Source of the DNA: RPQJ01 sp963846315
Lineage (GTDB): Bacteria; Pseudomonadota; Gammaproteobacteria; Steroidobacterales; Steroidobacteraceae
DNA length: 64,000 nt
Assembly (NCBI GenBank): GCA_963846315.1
Contig: CAWJVM010000008.1
Coordinates: forward strand, 248,001-312,000
Direction: 5' to 3'
Shown piece by piece: positions 1 to 7,495 of this stretch. Each line of letters opens with the position of its first letter. The stretch's first letter is position 1. The notes under the pieces were generated by a model. It was given only the letters and a program-made list of their open reading frames with translations. It was not told the origin of the DNA and ran no database searches. Made by a program: the position numbers and the translations under genes.

Positions 1-1293
1 GGCCGCACGCCTGGCTCGATCTACGCCGAAGCGGCCGGAGTGAACGGCTTCAGCGACTACAAGGCGCTGGTGTGCGTCTTCCTGTTCGGTGGCAACGATT
101 CCTGGAGCATGGTCGTGCCACGCTCCGATGCGGAGTACAACGCTTACGCGCAGTCGCGGCAGAATCTTGCGATCGCCAAAGACCAGCTGCTGCCCGTGAA
201 CGCGCTGAACGGCAACGGCGTGCTCTACGGCCTGCATCCGTCGATGCCGGGCGTCGCCGACCTGTTCGACTCGGGACGCTGCGCCGTGGTCGCAAACGTG
301 GGTCCACTGCTGCAGCCCACGACCCGGGCGCAGTACCAGGCCGGATCGGTCGCGCTACCGCCGCAGCTGTTCTCGCACAACGACCAGCAGGACCAGTGGC
401 ACAGCCTGCGCGGCAAGAGCGTCTCGAAGACCGGGTGGGCCGGACGCGTTGCGGATGCGCTCGCAGGGGAGGTCGCTGGACAGCAACTGGCTCTCAACGT
501 TTCGCTTGCGGGAAATACGTTGTTCCAGGCCGGCGCGACGGCTACGCCGTACATCATGGGCGCCTCGGGGGCGACGACGTTCACTGGACTCGGCGCGACG
601 GGCATGGCAGCCGCGCGCAAGGCCTCGTTTCAGAGCATCGTCCAGGCGGGCTATGGAACCGTGTACGAGCGCGCGTTCGCGGACGTGCAGCAACGCGCCG
701 TGCAGTACGCCGATCTCGTCAACGATGCGCTGTCGACGGCTCCGCCGCTGGCAACGTTGTTCCCGTCCGGCTCGTCGCTCGCCACGCAGTTGCAGACGGT
801 CGCCCGCATGATTGCGGTGCGCGAGCGCCTCGGCATGTCACGCCAGGTCTTCTTCGTCGCCACCGGTGGCTTCGACACACACGACGAGCAATTGGTGGAC
901 CAGCCCGGGTTGCTCGGCAACCTGAGCGCGAGCCTCGCCGCGTTTCATGCGGCGACGATCGAACTCGGTGTGGCGTCCAGCGTCACTACCTTCACGCAGT
1001 CGGATTTCGGCCGCACGCTGACGTCCAACGGCGACGGCAGCGACCATGCCTGGGGCGGCGTGCAGCTCGTGCTCGGCGACGGTGTGCGCGGACGCACGAT
1101 CTACGGCGACTACCCGGTGCTGGAAATCGGCGGCGCGTCTGACGTCGGTGGCGGCCGGTTCATCCCGGCCGTGTCGTCGGACCAGTACGCCGCAACGATG
1201 GCAAAGTGGTTCGGCGTGCCCGACTCGCAGTTGCCAGTGATCGCGCCTTCGATCGGGAACTTCGCCGACAAGGACCTCGGCTTCCTGCTTTGA
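1..1293 (+). CDS. DUF1501 family exported protein (5' truncated)
   Basis: The frame is open from the first base, so the true start and N-terminus lie upstream; the GTG at 40 is only the first in-window start codon. Family features visible are FLFGGNDSWSMVVP near the left end, GGFDTHDEQ in the middle and TQSDFGRTLTSNGDGSDHAWGG towards the C-terminus. DUF1501 proteins resemble the alkaline phosphatase/sulfatase fold, are usually exported by the Tat system and commonly follow a DUF1800 gene; that expected partner would lie outside this window. The substrate is unknown. The stop codon TGA overlaps the TTG start of the next gene, so the two are likely translated together. Confidence 0.9.
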   Translation, partial: GRTPGSIYAEAAGVNGFSDYKALVCVFLFGGNDSWSMVVPRSDAEYNAYAQSRQNLAIAKDQLLPVNALNGNGVLYGLHPSMPGVADLFDSGRCAVVANVGPLLQPTTRAQYQAGSVALPPQLFSHNDQQDQWHSLRGKSVSKTGWAGRVADALAGEVAGQQLALNVSLAGNTLFQAGATATPYIMGASGATTFTGLGATGMAAARKASFQSIVQAGYGTVYERAFADVQQRAVQYADLVNDALSTAPPLATLFPSGSSLATQLQTVARMIAVRERLGMSRQVFFVATGGFDTHDEQLVDQPGLLGNLSASLAAFHAATIELGVASSVTTFTQSDFGRTLTSNGDGSDHAWGGVQLVLGDGVRGRTIYGDYPVLEIGGASDVGGGRFIPAVSSDQYAATMAKWFGVPDSQLPVIAPSIGNFADKDLGFLL

Positions 1294-2042
1294 TCGAAGC
1301 CATCCTCTGGGACGTCGACGGCACGCTCGCCGAAACCGAGCGTGACGGTCACCTCGTCGCGATGAATGCGGCCTTCAGTGAACTCGATATCCAATGGCGC
1401 TGGGACGAACGCCGCTACGGCGAGCTGCTGCGCGTCGCCGGTGGCTTCGAGCGGTTGCTGTTCGACATGGAGTCGCAGCCGCTTGCGCCGGACTCGCTCG
1501 AAGAGCGAAGTTCTCTCGCCAGGCGCATTCACGCACTGAAGAACCGACGCTATGCGGAACTCGTCGCAAGGGGAGCGCTGCCGTTGCGTGCGGGGGTGCG
1601 CGAACTGTTCGACGAATGCGCGGCTGAAGGCGTGCGCATGGCGATCGTTACGACCACGAGTCGCGGCAACGTGGAGGCGCTGCTCGCCGCGCAGGTGGGT
1701 GCCGACTGGGAGTCGCGATTCGCTGCCGTCGTCTGTGCTGAAGACGCGCCCGTCAAGAAGCCCGACCCGCAGGCCTATCGACTCGTGCTCGAGCGGCTGC
1801 AGTTGCGGGTGGAACAGTCCGTCGCGATCGAAGATTCGGCGATGGGGCTGGCAGCGGCGACCGCGGTGGGCATACCGGTGGTCATCACGCGCAGCATTTA
1901 CTTCTCGGATGATCCCGTGTCGGGCGCGCTTGCCGTCGGACCGTCGCTAGGTACGCGCGCCGGCTGGTCACCCGACCTGAATGGGAAGCCGGGCAGGGTT
2001 GCGCTAGCCGACATCCGACGCTGGCACGGATCCCGCGGTTGA
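1290..2042 (+). CDS. HAD-superfamily phosphatase, CbbY/Gph-like
   Basis: A 250-residue HAD hydrolase. Motif I is DVDGT at residues 8-12 and continues as LAETERDGH, a pattern typical of CbbY sugar-phosphate phosphatases. Motif II is the Thr in AIVTTTS, motif III the Lys of VKKPDP and motif IV IEDSAMGL. I start it at TTG 1290, which overlaps the upstream TGA and places motif I about eight residues in, as in the family. A longer frame back to 1206 would only add sequence read from inside the DUF1501 gene. The CbbY substrate, xylulose-1,5-bisphosphate, is known for Rubisco organisms; no Rubisco genes are visible, so the substrate here is open. Confidence 0.9.
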   Translation: MIEAILWDVDGTLAETERDGHLVAMNAAFSELDIQWRWDERRYGELLRVAGGFERLLFDMESQPLAPDSLEERSSLARRIHALKNRRYAELVARGALPLRAGVRELFDECAAEGVRMAIVTTTSRGNVEALLAAQVGADWESRFAAVVCAEDAPVKKPDPQAYRLVLERLQLRVEQSVAIEDSAMGLAAATAVGIPVVITRSIYFSDDPVSGALAVGPSLGTRAGWSPDLNGKPGRVALADIRRWHGSRG

Positions 2043-2062
2043 TGCTGTAGTCTGTCTTTTTA

Positions 2063-2102
2063 CCCCCTCTCCTGCATCGCGGGAGAGGGTCGGGGTGAGG
2101 GC
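2063..2102. repeat. Short dispersed palindromic repeat (REP-like)
   Basis: A pyrimidine-rich arm CCCTCTCC (2065-2072) pairs with GGAGAGGG (2082-2089), followed by a GTCGGGGTGAGGG tail. This unit is a familiar intergenic repeat in high-GC proteobacteria. It sits between the HAD gene and the DksA-like gene and may also act as a transcription attenuator. Its spurious translation (PSPRPSPA-type) produces false ORFs on the minus strand. Confidence 0.6.
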
Positions 2103-2119
2103 AGTTTGAGGGTTTCGAA

Positions 2120-2386
2120 ATGGCCACGGGTTGGGCCGGCGATGGGGCCGTGCAACAGCAGATCGACGACAGCATCGAGGACGCGATCAAGCGCGCCCGT
2201 GCCCAGCTGCCGAGCGGGCCGAGCCTGAGTCACTGCGAAGAATGTGGTGAGGTGATTCCCGAGCCTCGGCGCCTGGCCGTGCCCGGCGTGCGGCTGTGCC
2301 TGCCTTGCCAGGAAGAGCGGGATCAAGCCCAGGGCGCGGCCAGTTTGTATAACCGGCGCGGCAGCAAAGACAGCCAGTTGCGCTGA
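2120..2386 (+). CDS. DksA/TraR family C4 zinc-finger protein (YbiI-like)
   Basis: An 88-residue protein with a C4 zinc finger: Cys39 and Cys42 (CEEC) and Cys60 and Cys63 (CLPC). An N-terminal helix precedes it (QQQIDDSIEDAIKRARAQL). It is much shorter than DksA (about 150 residues), lacks the long coiled coil and is the size of YbiI/TraR proteins. DksA/TraR proteins bind the RNA polymerase secondary channel; whether this short form does so is not shown by the sequence. It is monocistronic, and the gene beyond it is on the other strand. Confidence 0.9.
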   Translation: MATGWAGDGAVQQQIDDSIEDAIKRARAQLPSGPSLSHCEECGEVIPEPRRLAVPGVRLCLPCQEERDQAQGAASLYNRRGSKDSQLR

Positions 2387-2437
2387 CTCCGGCTGGCGGG
2401 CGATGGCTCGGAGGCCCCTGCTTTGCGCAACGAGTCT

Positions 2438-2848
2438 TTACGCTCCGGTCAACAACTTGAAGCCTTTCAATCTGGCTGCCTTGCGATCGAAAGTGACGGT
2501 GTGATCGCAGCCGATGGCCTCGTTCGTTCGCGTCAAGAGGCAATCAACGAATCCTGCGGCTGAAGTCTCGTAATCTGAAAGTGCGGCGTGAATCTCATCC
2601 GCCGATTCGATCTCGAGTTCCGAGACGTTCAGTAGCGCCCTGATAGATGACGCGATCTGCGACCGGTCGTAACCGTAGTAGCCCTTGAGCGCCCAGACGA
2701 TCTCAACAATGACCAGACGCGACACGTAGCCCGGTTCCTTGCTCGAGCAGTGTGTTGCGATGAGTCTCTCGGCCGTGCGGACCTGGGCGTCCAGGTCGCG
2801 CACGAGCAGGCGCAGAAGAACGTTGGTATCAATCCCGATCATGACCAA
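2438..2848 (-). CDS. vapC: PIN-domain toxin (VapC-type ribonuclease)
   Basis: A 136-residue PIN domain with the acidic metal-binding set Asp7 (GIDTNVLL), Glu49 (VIVEI), Asp102 (GFVDCLL) and Asp121 (TFDRKA). VapC toxins are Mg-dependent endoribonucleases that cleave tRNA or rRNA. The gene overlaps the end of the upstream AbrB-type antitoxin gene by 20 bp, the usual antitoxin-first arrangement. A second in-frame ATG six bases downstream (MIGIDTN) is an equally good start. All four acidic residues are present, so the toxin is probably active. No target can be predicted. Confidence 0.9.
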   Translation of the reverse strand: MVMIGIDTNVLLRLLVRDLDAQVRTAERLIATHCSSKEPGYVSRLVIVEIVWALKGYYGYDRSQIASSIRALLNVSELEIESADEIHAALSDYETSAAGFVDCLLTRTNEAIGCDHTVTFDRKAARLKGFKLLTGA

Positions 2849-3089
2849 GCGCGCTTGCTACGGCGGCCCGTTGAATGGCCTCCTCGATCTCCTCGAGGGT
2901 TGCCGCGCGCTTCGGTCGCGGGAGGATCCCAATCAACGACGAGATGTCCTTGTTCACCGCGCGCATTCGCACCGCGCCGTCATCCTCGACGATGAACAAG
3001 ACCCGGTCGCCGGGTTTGAGATTCAGCTTGAGCCGCACATCCCTGGGCACGGTGATCTGTCCCTTGCTGGTCATCCTGGCTTCGCTCAT
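2829..3089 (-). CDS. vapB: AbrB/MazE/SpoVT-type antitoxin
   Basis: An 86-residue antitoxin. Residues 3-48 form a swapped-hairpin AbrB DNA-binding domain (MTSKGQITVPRDVRLKL followed by LKPGDRVLF). The C-terminal helix (TLEEIEEAIQRAA) is the expected toxin-wrapping segment. It is first in a two-gene operon with the PIN toxin and overlaps it by 20 bp. AbrB-type antitoxins normally autorepress, and an inverted repeat lies just upstream at 3114-3129. Confidence 0.9.
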   Translation of the reverse strand: MSEARMTSKGQITVPRDVRLKLNLKPGDRVLFIVEDDGAVRMRAVNKDISSLIGILPRPKRAATLEEIEEAIQRAAVASALGHDRD

Positions 3090-3113
3090 GGCGCCTTACC
3101 GTTCCGCTAATTC

Positions 3114-3129
3114 CTTACTTAAGTGTAAG
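3114..3129. promoter_or_regulatory. Candidate operator of the vapBC pair
   Basis: An imperfect palindrome, CTTAC(3114-3118)-TTAAGT-GTAAG(3125-3129), lies 25-40 bp upstream of the antitoxin start. It fits an autoregulatory site bound by the AbrB-type antitoxin. Assignment rests on position and symmetry only. Confidence 0.4.
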
Positions 3130-3306
3130 ACAATCTGCGGTCGGGCGGGTACGCTGACTGGATGTTGATCCCTGCGGTGGCGCCACAAGCGACGCCAATT
3201 GCTCGGGTTTATCGAGATTTGAATGTGCCGCGTCCTTGACGGGGGTGGGGCGCTCGGGTCTAATTTCGGGCTCTCTGCAGGCCGGCCTCTAGCCGGAACC
3301 TACCGT

Positions 3307-3382
3307 GGCCGGGTAGCTCAGTTGGTAGAGCAGCGGATTGAAAATCCGCGTGTCGATGGTTCGATTCCGTCCCCGGCCACCA
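3307..3382 (+). tRNA. tRNA-Phe (GAA)
   Basis: A complete 76-nt cloverleaf with encoded CCA. The acceptor stem GGCCGGG pairs with CCCGGCC. The D arm has GCTC/GAGC. The anticodon loop TTGAAAA carries GAA for phenylalanine, and the T arm has GGTTCGATTCC. The 3' half of this gene is the attachment site of a small element: an exact 53-bp copy occurs at 6189-6241. Confidence 0.97.
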
Positions 3383-3390
3383 TTTCCAAG
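3338..3390 (+). repeat. Direct repeat / att site copy 1 (3' half of tRNA-Phe)
   Basis: Fifty-three bases, from the tRNA anticodon loop through CCA and 8 bp beyond, are identical to 6189-6241. This copy completes the functional tRNA gene. A tRNA 3' end repeated at a distance is the classic footprint of site-specific integration by a tyrosine recombinase. Confidence 0.9.
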
Positions 3391-3514
3391 TTTTTGATTT
3401 GCAGACGTCTTTCGGGCATCACCCGCGGACCATCGGGGGCGATTTTGCCCCGAAATCGGGTGACCCGCGGACTATCGGGAACCGAGCCAGTGTTCCGTCA
3501 CCTGCGCTGCGCGT

Positions 3515-3754
3515 TTACCGATTAGCAGCCATTTTCTGCTTCCCCAGTCTCTCAGCCAGCCACATCTTGATGAGAGATTGACGGGTAACGCCAAGCCGTG
3601 TGGCCTCCTGATCGATGGAGCGGACCATCCAGTTCGGGAAATCCACGTTCACTCGCTTTGCGTCGACACCGACGCGCCGAGCCTTTGTCAGGTCCAGGTC
3701 AGCGGTGACGTCCTTGCCTGCATCGAACTTCTGATCAAATTTCTTCGCTTTCAT
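3515..3754 (-). CDS. brnA: BrnA family antitoxin
   Basis: A 79-residue protein whose C-terminal half (VNVDFPNWMVRSIDQEA, then LGVTRQSLIKMWLAERL) is the ribbon-helix-helix DNA-binding fold of BrnA/CopG antitoxins. It neutralises BrnT and usually represses the operon. It lies downstream of brnT and overlaps it by 20 bp, which is the normal brnT-brnA order. It starts about 130 bp from tRNA-Phe inside the repeat-bounded element and may help stabilise that element. Confidence 0.88.
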   Translation of the reverse strand: MKAKKFDQKFDAGKDVTADLDLTKARRVGVDAKRVNVDFPNWMVRSIDQEATRLGVTRQSLIKMWLAERLGKQKMAANR

Positions 3755-4004
3755 AGAGTGCTACCTCCTCGACCCGGGAGCGCCTGACCGAAATCAGTCG
3801 GACGTTCTCGCCGCGGCGGGTAATGACCGCCGACCAGTGTCTATCCGCAATCTTCCCAATCACCAGCCAGCGAACCTCGTCCACCACCTTGGCGGGGATC
3901 TCGACCAGCGCGTCGTCGCTCCATAGCTGCAGCGCCGTGTCGAAATCGATCCCGTGTTTGCGCTTGTTCTCCGCGCTCTTGACCGGGTCGTATTCGAATC
4001 CCAT
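3735..4004 (-). CDS. brnT: BrnT family ribonuclease toxin
   Basis: An 89-residue BrnT toxin with the RelE-like family pattern: FEYDPVKSAENKRKHGIDF at the N-terminus, RWLVIGKIADRHWSAVIT in the middle and the ENVRLISVRRSRVEEVALY end typical of the family. BrnT is a ribonuclease that halts translation under stress in Brucella and related bacteria. It is first gene of the brnTA operon, read away from the A+T-rich segment at 4009-4057. The length is normal and no disruption is seen. Confidence 0.92.
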   Translation of the reverse strand: MGFEYDPVKSAENKRKHGIDFDTALQLWSDDALVEIPAKVVDEVRWLVIGKIADRHWSAVITRRGENVRLISVRRSRVEEVALYESEEI

Positions 4005-4008
4005 GCAG

Positions 4009-4057
4009 ACCTATATAGCACGGCAATCAGGTATATAAAAGGTATAGATAATATACC
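4009..4057 (-). promoter_or_regulatory. A+T-rich promoter/operator region of brnTA
   Basis: Directly upstream of brnT lies a strikingly A+T-rich stretch in an otherwise G+C-rich region. It has TATATA-like -10 candidates and an inverted repeat GGTATAT (4030-4036) / ATATACC (4051-4057). BrnA-type antitoxins bind palindromes in their own promoter, so this is the likely control site. The exact -10/-35 pair cannot be fixed by eye. Confidence 0.5.
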
Positions 4058-4060
4058 TTC

Positions 4061-5433
4061 GATTGCTGGCTTTGGCAGTTGGTCGAGACCACCTACGACG
4101 TCGGCGTCGGCTTTTCGTACAACCCCGCCAGCCAGGTGGTCGCGCGCTCCCAGACCAACGGCACCTACGACTACCCGATCGGGGTCGTGAACCAGACGTA
4201 CACCCGGAACGGTCTAAACCAGTACACGCAGATCGCGGGCACCAACGGGGGCACCCTGGCTTGGGACGCGAACGGCAACCTCACCTCGGACGGCTTCACG
4301 ACGTTCGCGTACGACACCGAGAACCGTCTGACCGGCGCGAGCGGAGCGAAGACCGCGACGCTGACCTATGACCCGATGGGACGTCTGCAACAGGTGTCGA
4401 ACACGGGTGGCACCACGCGGTTCCTGTACGACGGGGATCGATTGATTTCGGAATACAACACGAGCGGCGCGGTGCAGCGTCGGTACGTGCACGGCGTGAA
4501 CGTCGACGAGCCGATGGTCTGGTACGAGGGATCGACAGTGTCCTCGGCGACGCGTCGGTACCTGCACGCGGATCACTTGGGCTCGATCGTCGCGCGACCA
4601 ACGCGGCCGGGACGACGCTCGACATCGGCACTTACGACGCGTACGGCGTGACCACCGCGCCGAGCACGTGGCGGTTCCAGTACACGGGGCAGACCGCGAT
4701 CCAGCAGGTCGGGCTGTACTACTACAAGGCGCGGTTCTACAACCCGAGCCTTGGACGGTTCATGCAGACGGACCCGATTGGGTACGACGATGACTTGAAC
4801 CTGTATGCGTATGTTGGGAATGATCCACTGAATCGAACTGATCCGAGCGGGAATTTTGGGCAAGGCATGGGCTTCACTGAGTCCCAATGGAGGAAATTCG
4901 ACAAGGCGCAGCAAAGGGCAGCTGCCAATATGGAGCATCGTGCCAGCATGATGGAGAAGCGCGCGGACAAGTTGGACAGTAAGGGTCAGTGCACTGAAAA
5001 GGCTTCGAACTTGCGTACTGGCGCTTCGAATCTTCGCGCTGGAGCCGCTGACCTGCGAGGCACATCAAAGCTCGCAATTGGGATGACAACCAAACAGTAC
5101 ATCGCTGCCGGTAACGGTCGAACGTCGGCTGGTGGCGCTGCGGCAGCGGCGCCGGACGGCAACTCCATTTACGTGAATTTGGGCAATAGCAATGCGTGGG
5201 GCGCGGGGAACAGCACTGCAGGGGCGTGGTCAGCGGGACACGAGTCGCTACATACCGGCGCCGGCTTGAGCGATATGGCGTCAAACGGTTCCTTATCTTA
5301 TGGACTGAGTTCCGATCCAGCGCAGAAAGGCACATTCAACTCTCTGCGGGGGACCGCTGAGGGCATGACAAAGCCTGATAATCTGATGGACCTAGCGTTT
5401 CCTGGCTACGCAGATAAGTTCCAGCCCGATTGA
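4061..5433 (+). pseudogene. Rhs/YD-repeat C-terminal fragment with HExxH tip, truncated and frameshifted
   Basis: The reading frame has no credible start and begins inside YD repeats (YDTENRLTG, YDPMGRLQQ), so most of a normal Rhs protein (typically well over 1000 residues) is missing. Near 4595-4597 one base is lost in a CGCGCG run: HADHLGSIVA continues in the next frame as TNAAGTTLDIGTYDAYG. The second frame (4648 onward) carries the conserved core (YYYKARFYNPSLGRFMQTDP to NRTDPSG). A variable tip of about 190 residues follows. It contains HESLH (codons at 5239-5253), an HExxH zinc-metallopeptidase-type motif. The tip itself is intact and its stop overlaps the next gene. A sequencing error at the CG run would explain the frameshift but not the missing N-terminus. 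Confidence 0.8.
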
Positions 5434-5918
5434 CCGACGGATTAACTCTGCTGAACCGCCACCAAACAAGCTTCTTTGCTCTTGCTATGGCGGGTGCATT
5501 TCTGGTCACCGTCGCATGTACGAAGGGATTGACGCGTTCGGTAGACGTCGCTCCGCAACGAGGAGTTGACTACGAAGTTAGCTGGACTGATGAGCCCGTC
5601 AACCGACGATTCGTCGTGCAGCTCACTGCTCTGAGTGATCGCAAAATCTGCACCGGCCCAGGCCGATGGCCATCGGACACGGGCCATATGGGTGGCTCAG
5701 GTCTAGTCGTGACACTGCGTGTTGGAAATGAAACGCACACGTACGAGGATACCGCGATGGAGGCATGTATCTACAAAGTGTGCGCAAATCCAATTGCCCG
5801 CGGATCCGTGCTTCGGTCTGTATTGACGTACGATGGATTTAGGCTGCCCCCGAATTGGTGGTCAGCTGACAAGAGTTTGGATTTCGACCCAAGACCGTAT
5901 TGGTGCAATTTCAAGTAG
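5430..5918 (+). CDS. Putative lipoprotein, candidate immunity protein for the Rhs tip
   Basis: A 162-residue protein of no recognised family. TTG 5430 overlaps the Rhs stop codon and gives a plausible signal sequence (hydrophobic residues 15-29) ending in a possible but weak lipobox, TVAC at 27-30. A later ATG at 5487 would leave too short a signal. The mature part has several cysteines (CTG, EACIYKVCAN, YWC). The gene immediately behind an Rhs or CDI toxin tip usually encodes its cognate immunity protein, and position is the only evidence here. Lower G+C than neighbouring genes fits horizontal origin. Confidence 0.55.
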   Translation: MTDGLTLLNRHQTSFFALAMAGAFLVTVACTKGLTRSVDVAPQRGVDYEVSWTDEPVNRRFVVQLTALSDRKICTGPGRWPSDTGHMGGSGLVVTLRVGNETHTYEDTAMEACIYKVCANPIARGSVLRSVLTYDGFRLPPNWWSADKSLDFDPRPYWCNFK

Positions 5919-6188
5919 GAAGCTGCGTAGTCCACCTCCTTGTAGCGCTGCGACTTTGCGGGGTCGAATGAGACCGAGGGCTCTAGCGGCAACGGGTGCG
6001 CGGTTCGGCCTCCGCTCGGTCGCGATGCGCCTAACCACATGACCCTCATGGGCCCGCCGCCGACCGCGTTCGGTTGGATCCCGCCGGGGTTCGGTATGGG
6101 CTCGGTCGGGGAGGGCGGTTCGGTCGGCCCCGCGAAAACTCGTCGCGCTTCTTCGGCTTGCTCGCGCCGAACTGACTTGTTAGCTGTC

Positions 6189-6241
6189 TTGAAAATCCGC
6201 GTGTCGATGGTTCGATTCCGTCCCCGGCCACCATTTCCAAG
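6189..6241 (+). repeat. Direct repeat / att site copy 2 (orphan tRNA-Phe 3' half)
   Basis: Exact copy of 3338-3390. It lacks the 5' half of a tRNA, so it is not a functional gene. It marks the far junction of the integrated element; the match breaks at 6188 and 6242. Confidence 0.9.
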
Positions 6242-6287
6242 GGGTGTATTCCGATCTCATGGTTTACATCTCATTCCGGACACATGG

Positions 6288-6662
6288 TTAACACTGTGTC
6301 CGGGGCGAAGGGGTTCGGGCCGGGCTCCACCCGAACCTCGTCTCGATCGAAGTACCCCAGATCGTACTCCAGGAAGCTGACCTGCCAGACCTGGTCGGCG
6401 ACCTGTTTGACGCCGACGGTCTGTTCGGCGAAGGCGGTGCTGAGGTTAATTTTGCGGTTGTCGAAGCAGATCCGACCGCAGTGGGCCGAGTGGCTTCCTT
6501 CTTCAGGGTCAGGTGCATGCGCTCATGGCGTCCGTTCTGCTCCGGGTGGCCAGGCTCGATGCGCTCGATGTCGACGCCGAGCGGGCGAATGGTCAAGCGC
6601 ACTCGTCTACCGAGCTTGATGTAAAGCCGCACAGCTCGAAGTCGATCCTCGTATGAATACAT
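6288..6662 (-). pseudogene. Decayed IS481/IS3-type transposase remnant
   Basis: Reading leftwards from 6662, MYSYEDRLRAVRLYIKLG is the N-terminal helix-turn-helix start of an IS transposase. It runs almost directly into the C-terminal integrase core (DIERIEPGHPEQNGRHERMH, then LTLKKEATRP), so the middle of the protein is deleted. The rest of the C-terminus continues in other frames (for example WQVSFLEYDLGYFDRDE). About 375 bp remain of a gene usually near 1.1 kb. It lies just outside the tRNA-bounded element and cannot encode an active transposase. Confidence 0.75.
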
Positions 6663-6835
6663 GAACTACCCCTTCAAGTAGTCCAAGAAATCGTCCGCAC
6701 CTCCGCTGGTCAATCTTCGAAGCCGGTTTACAGGCCGTCGTCGGAACTCTTTACACGAGCCGAAGGAAAATCAGGTTCATAGTCCGTTGCAGCGCTCTCG
6801 AAACTGGGTGCAAACGACAAAGCAGGAGGACTGAC

Positions 6836-7438
6836 ATGAAACGACCGATATTGGCGTTACTAACGGCATCGCTTCTTGCAGCAACCGCGCCGGCGCGAGC
6901 AGCGGTCATCGAGTACCGGACAACGCTCGGACCGGAAGCAGTCGGTGCCACCGGGTCCGGCACGGTGTGGCTGACGTTCGATACCACAACCAGTCTGCTT
7001 GACTTCGATGTGTCGTTTTCCGGACTCTCGGGCACGACGACGGCCTCACACATCCACTGCTGCACGGCTAGTGCGGGTGCAGGCACGGTGGGCGTCGCGG
7101 TCACGCCAGGAACGTTGCCAGGATTCCCCGTGGGCGTTTCCAGCGGAACCTACCTGTTGAACGACCTGAACCTCCTGGACACGAATAGTTATACGGCCGT
7201 CTTTCTAACCGGCAGTGGTGGCACTGCGGCGGGGGCTATGAGCCGCCTGCTGGCCAATATGGACAGCGGAAATGCTTACTTCAACATCCACAGTTCCACG
7301 TTCGCGGGCGGAGAGATCCGCGGCTTTCTGCACCGCGTCCCGGAGCCCGGCACGCTCGCGCTGCTCGGCCTGGGCCTCGCGGGTTTGAGCCTGAGCCGAC
7401 GACGCAAGGCGCAACGGGCTTTGACTCAGCCATCGTGA
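6836..7438 (+). CDS. CHRD-domain protein with PEP-CTERM sorting signal
   Basis: A 200-residue exported protein: signal peptide 1-22 (ending APARAA), CHRD (chordin-like) domain about 24-165 and a C-terminal sorting signal from residue 168. The signal is VPEPGTLALLGLGLAGL followed by the basic tail SRRRK. PEP-CTERM proteins are cut by exosortase (EpsH/XrtA) and directed to the cell surface or extracellular matrix. A strong ribosome site (GCAGGAGGA) precedes ATG 6836. No exosortase gene is in this window, so that system must lie elsewhere. The role of bacterial CHRD proteins is unknown. Confidence 0.92.
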   Translation: MKRPILALLTASLLAATAPARAAVIEYRTTLGPEAVGATGSGTVWLTFDTTTSLLDFDVSFSGLSGTTTASHIHCCTASAGAGTVGVAVTPGTLPGFPVGVSSGTYLLNDLNLLDTNSYTAVFLTGSGGTAAGAMSRLLANMDSGNAYFNIHSSTFAGGEIRGFLHRVPEPGTLALLGLGLAGLSLSRRRKAQRALTQPS

Positions 7439-7495
7439 CCGCGGACGTGAAGGCTTCACGCCAAACCTGCCATCATCTGGGAGGGGGGATCGTCG

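Larger units (their letters stand above)
3338..6241. mobile_element. Small tRNA-Phe-integrated element carrying BrnTA and an Rhs tip
   Basis: A 2851-bp unit is bounded by perfect 53-bp direct repeats of the tRNA-Phe 3' half. Cargo, in order, is brnA-brnT (minus strand), an N-terminally truncated Rhs fragment with an HExxH tip (plus) and a possible immunity lipoprotein (plus). No integrase, recombination directionality factor or replication gene is visible, so it is a remnant or a non-autonomous unit needing a recombinase in trans. Parts of it (around 4010-4060 and 4780-5930) are visibly richer in A+T than the flanks, which supports foreign origin. The 270 bp from 5919 to 6188 hold no credible gene. 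Confidence 0.75.

Noticed and set aside
1885..2326. Minus-strand ORFs with PSPRPSPA-like sequence
   Set aside because: They translate the palindromic repeat at 2063-2102.
3223..3525. A plus-strand ORF reading VAQLVEQRIENPRVDGSIPS
   Set aside because: It is a translation of tRNA-Phe and its flanks, a well-known false protein.
6046..6240. A minus-strand ORF reading GDGIEPSTRGFS
   Set aside because: It is the antisense of the duplicated tRNA 3' half, not a gene.
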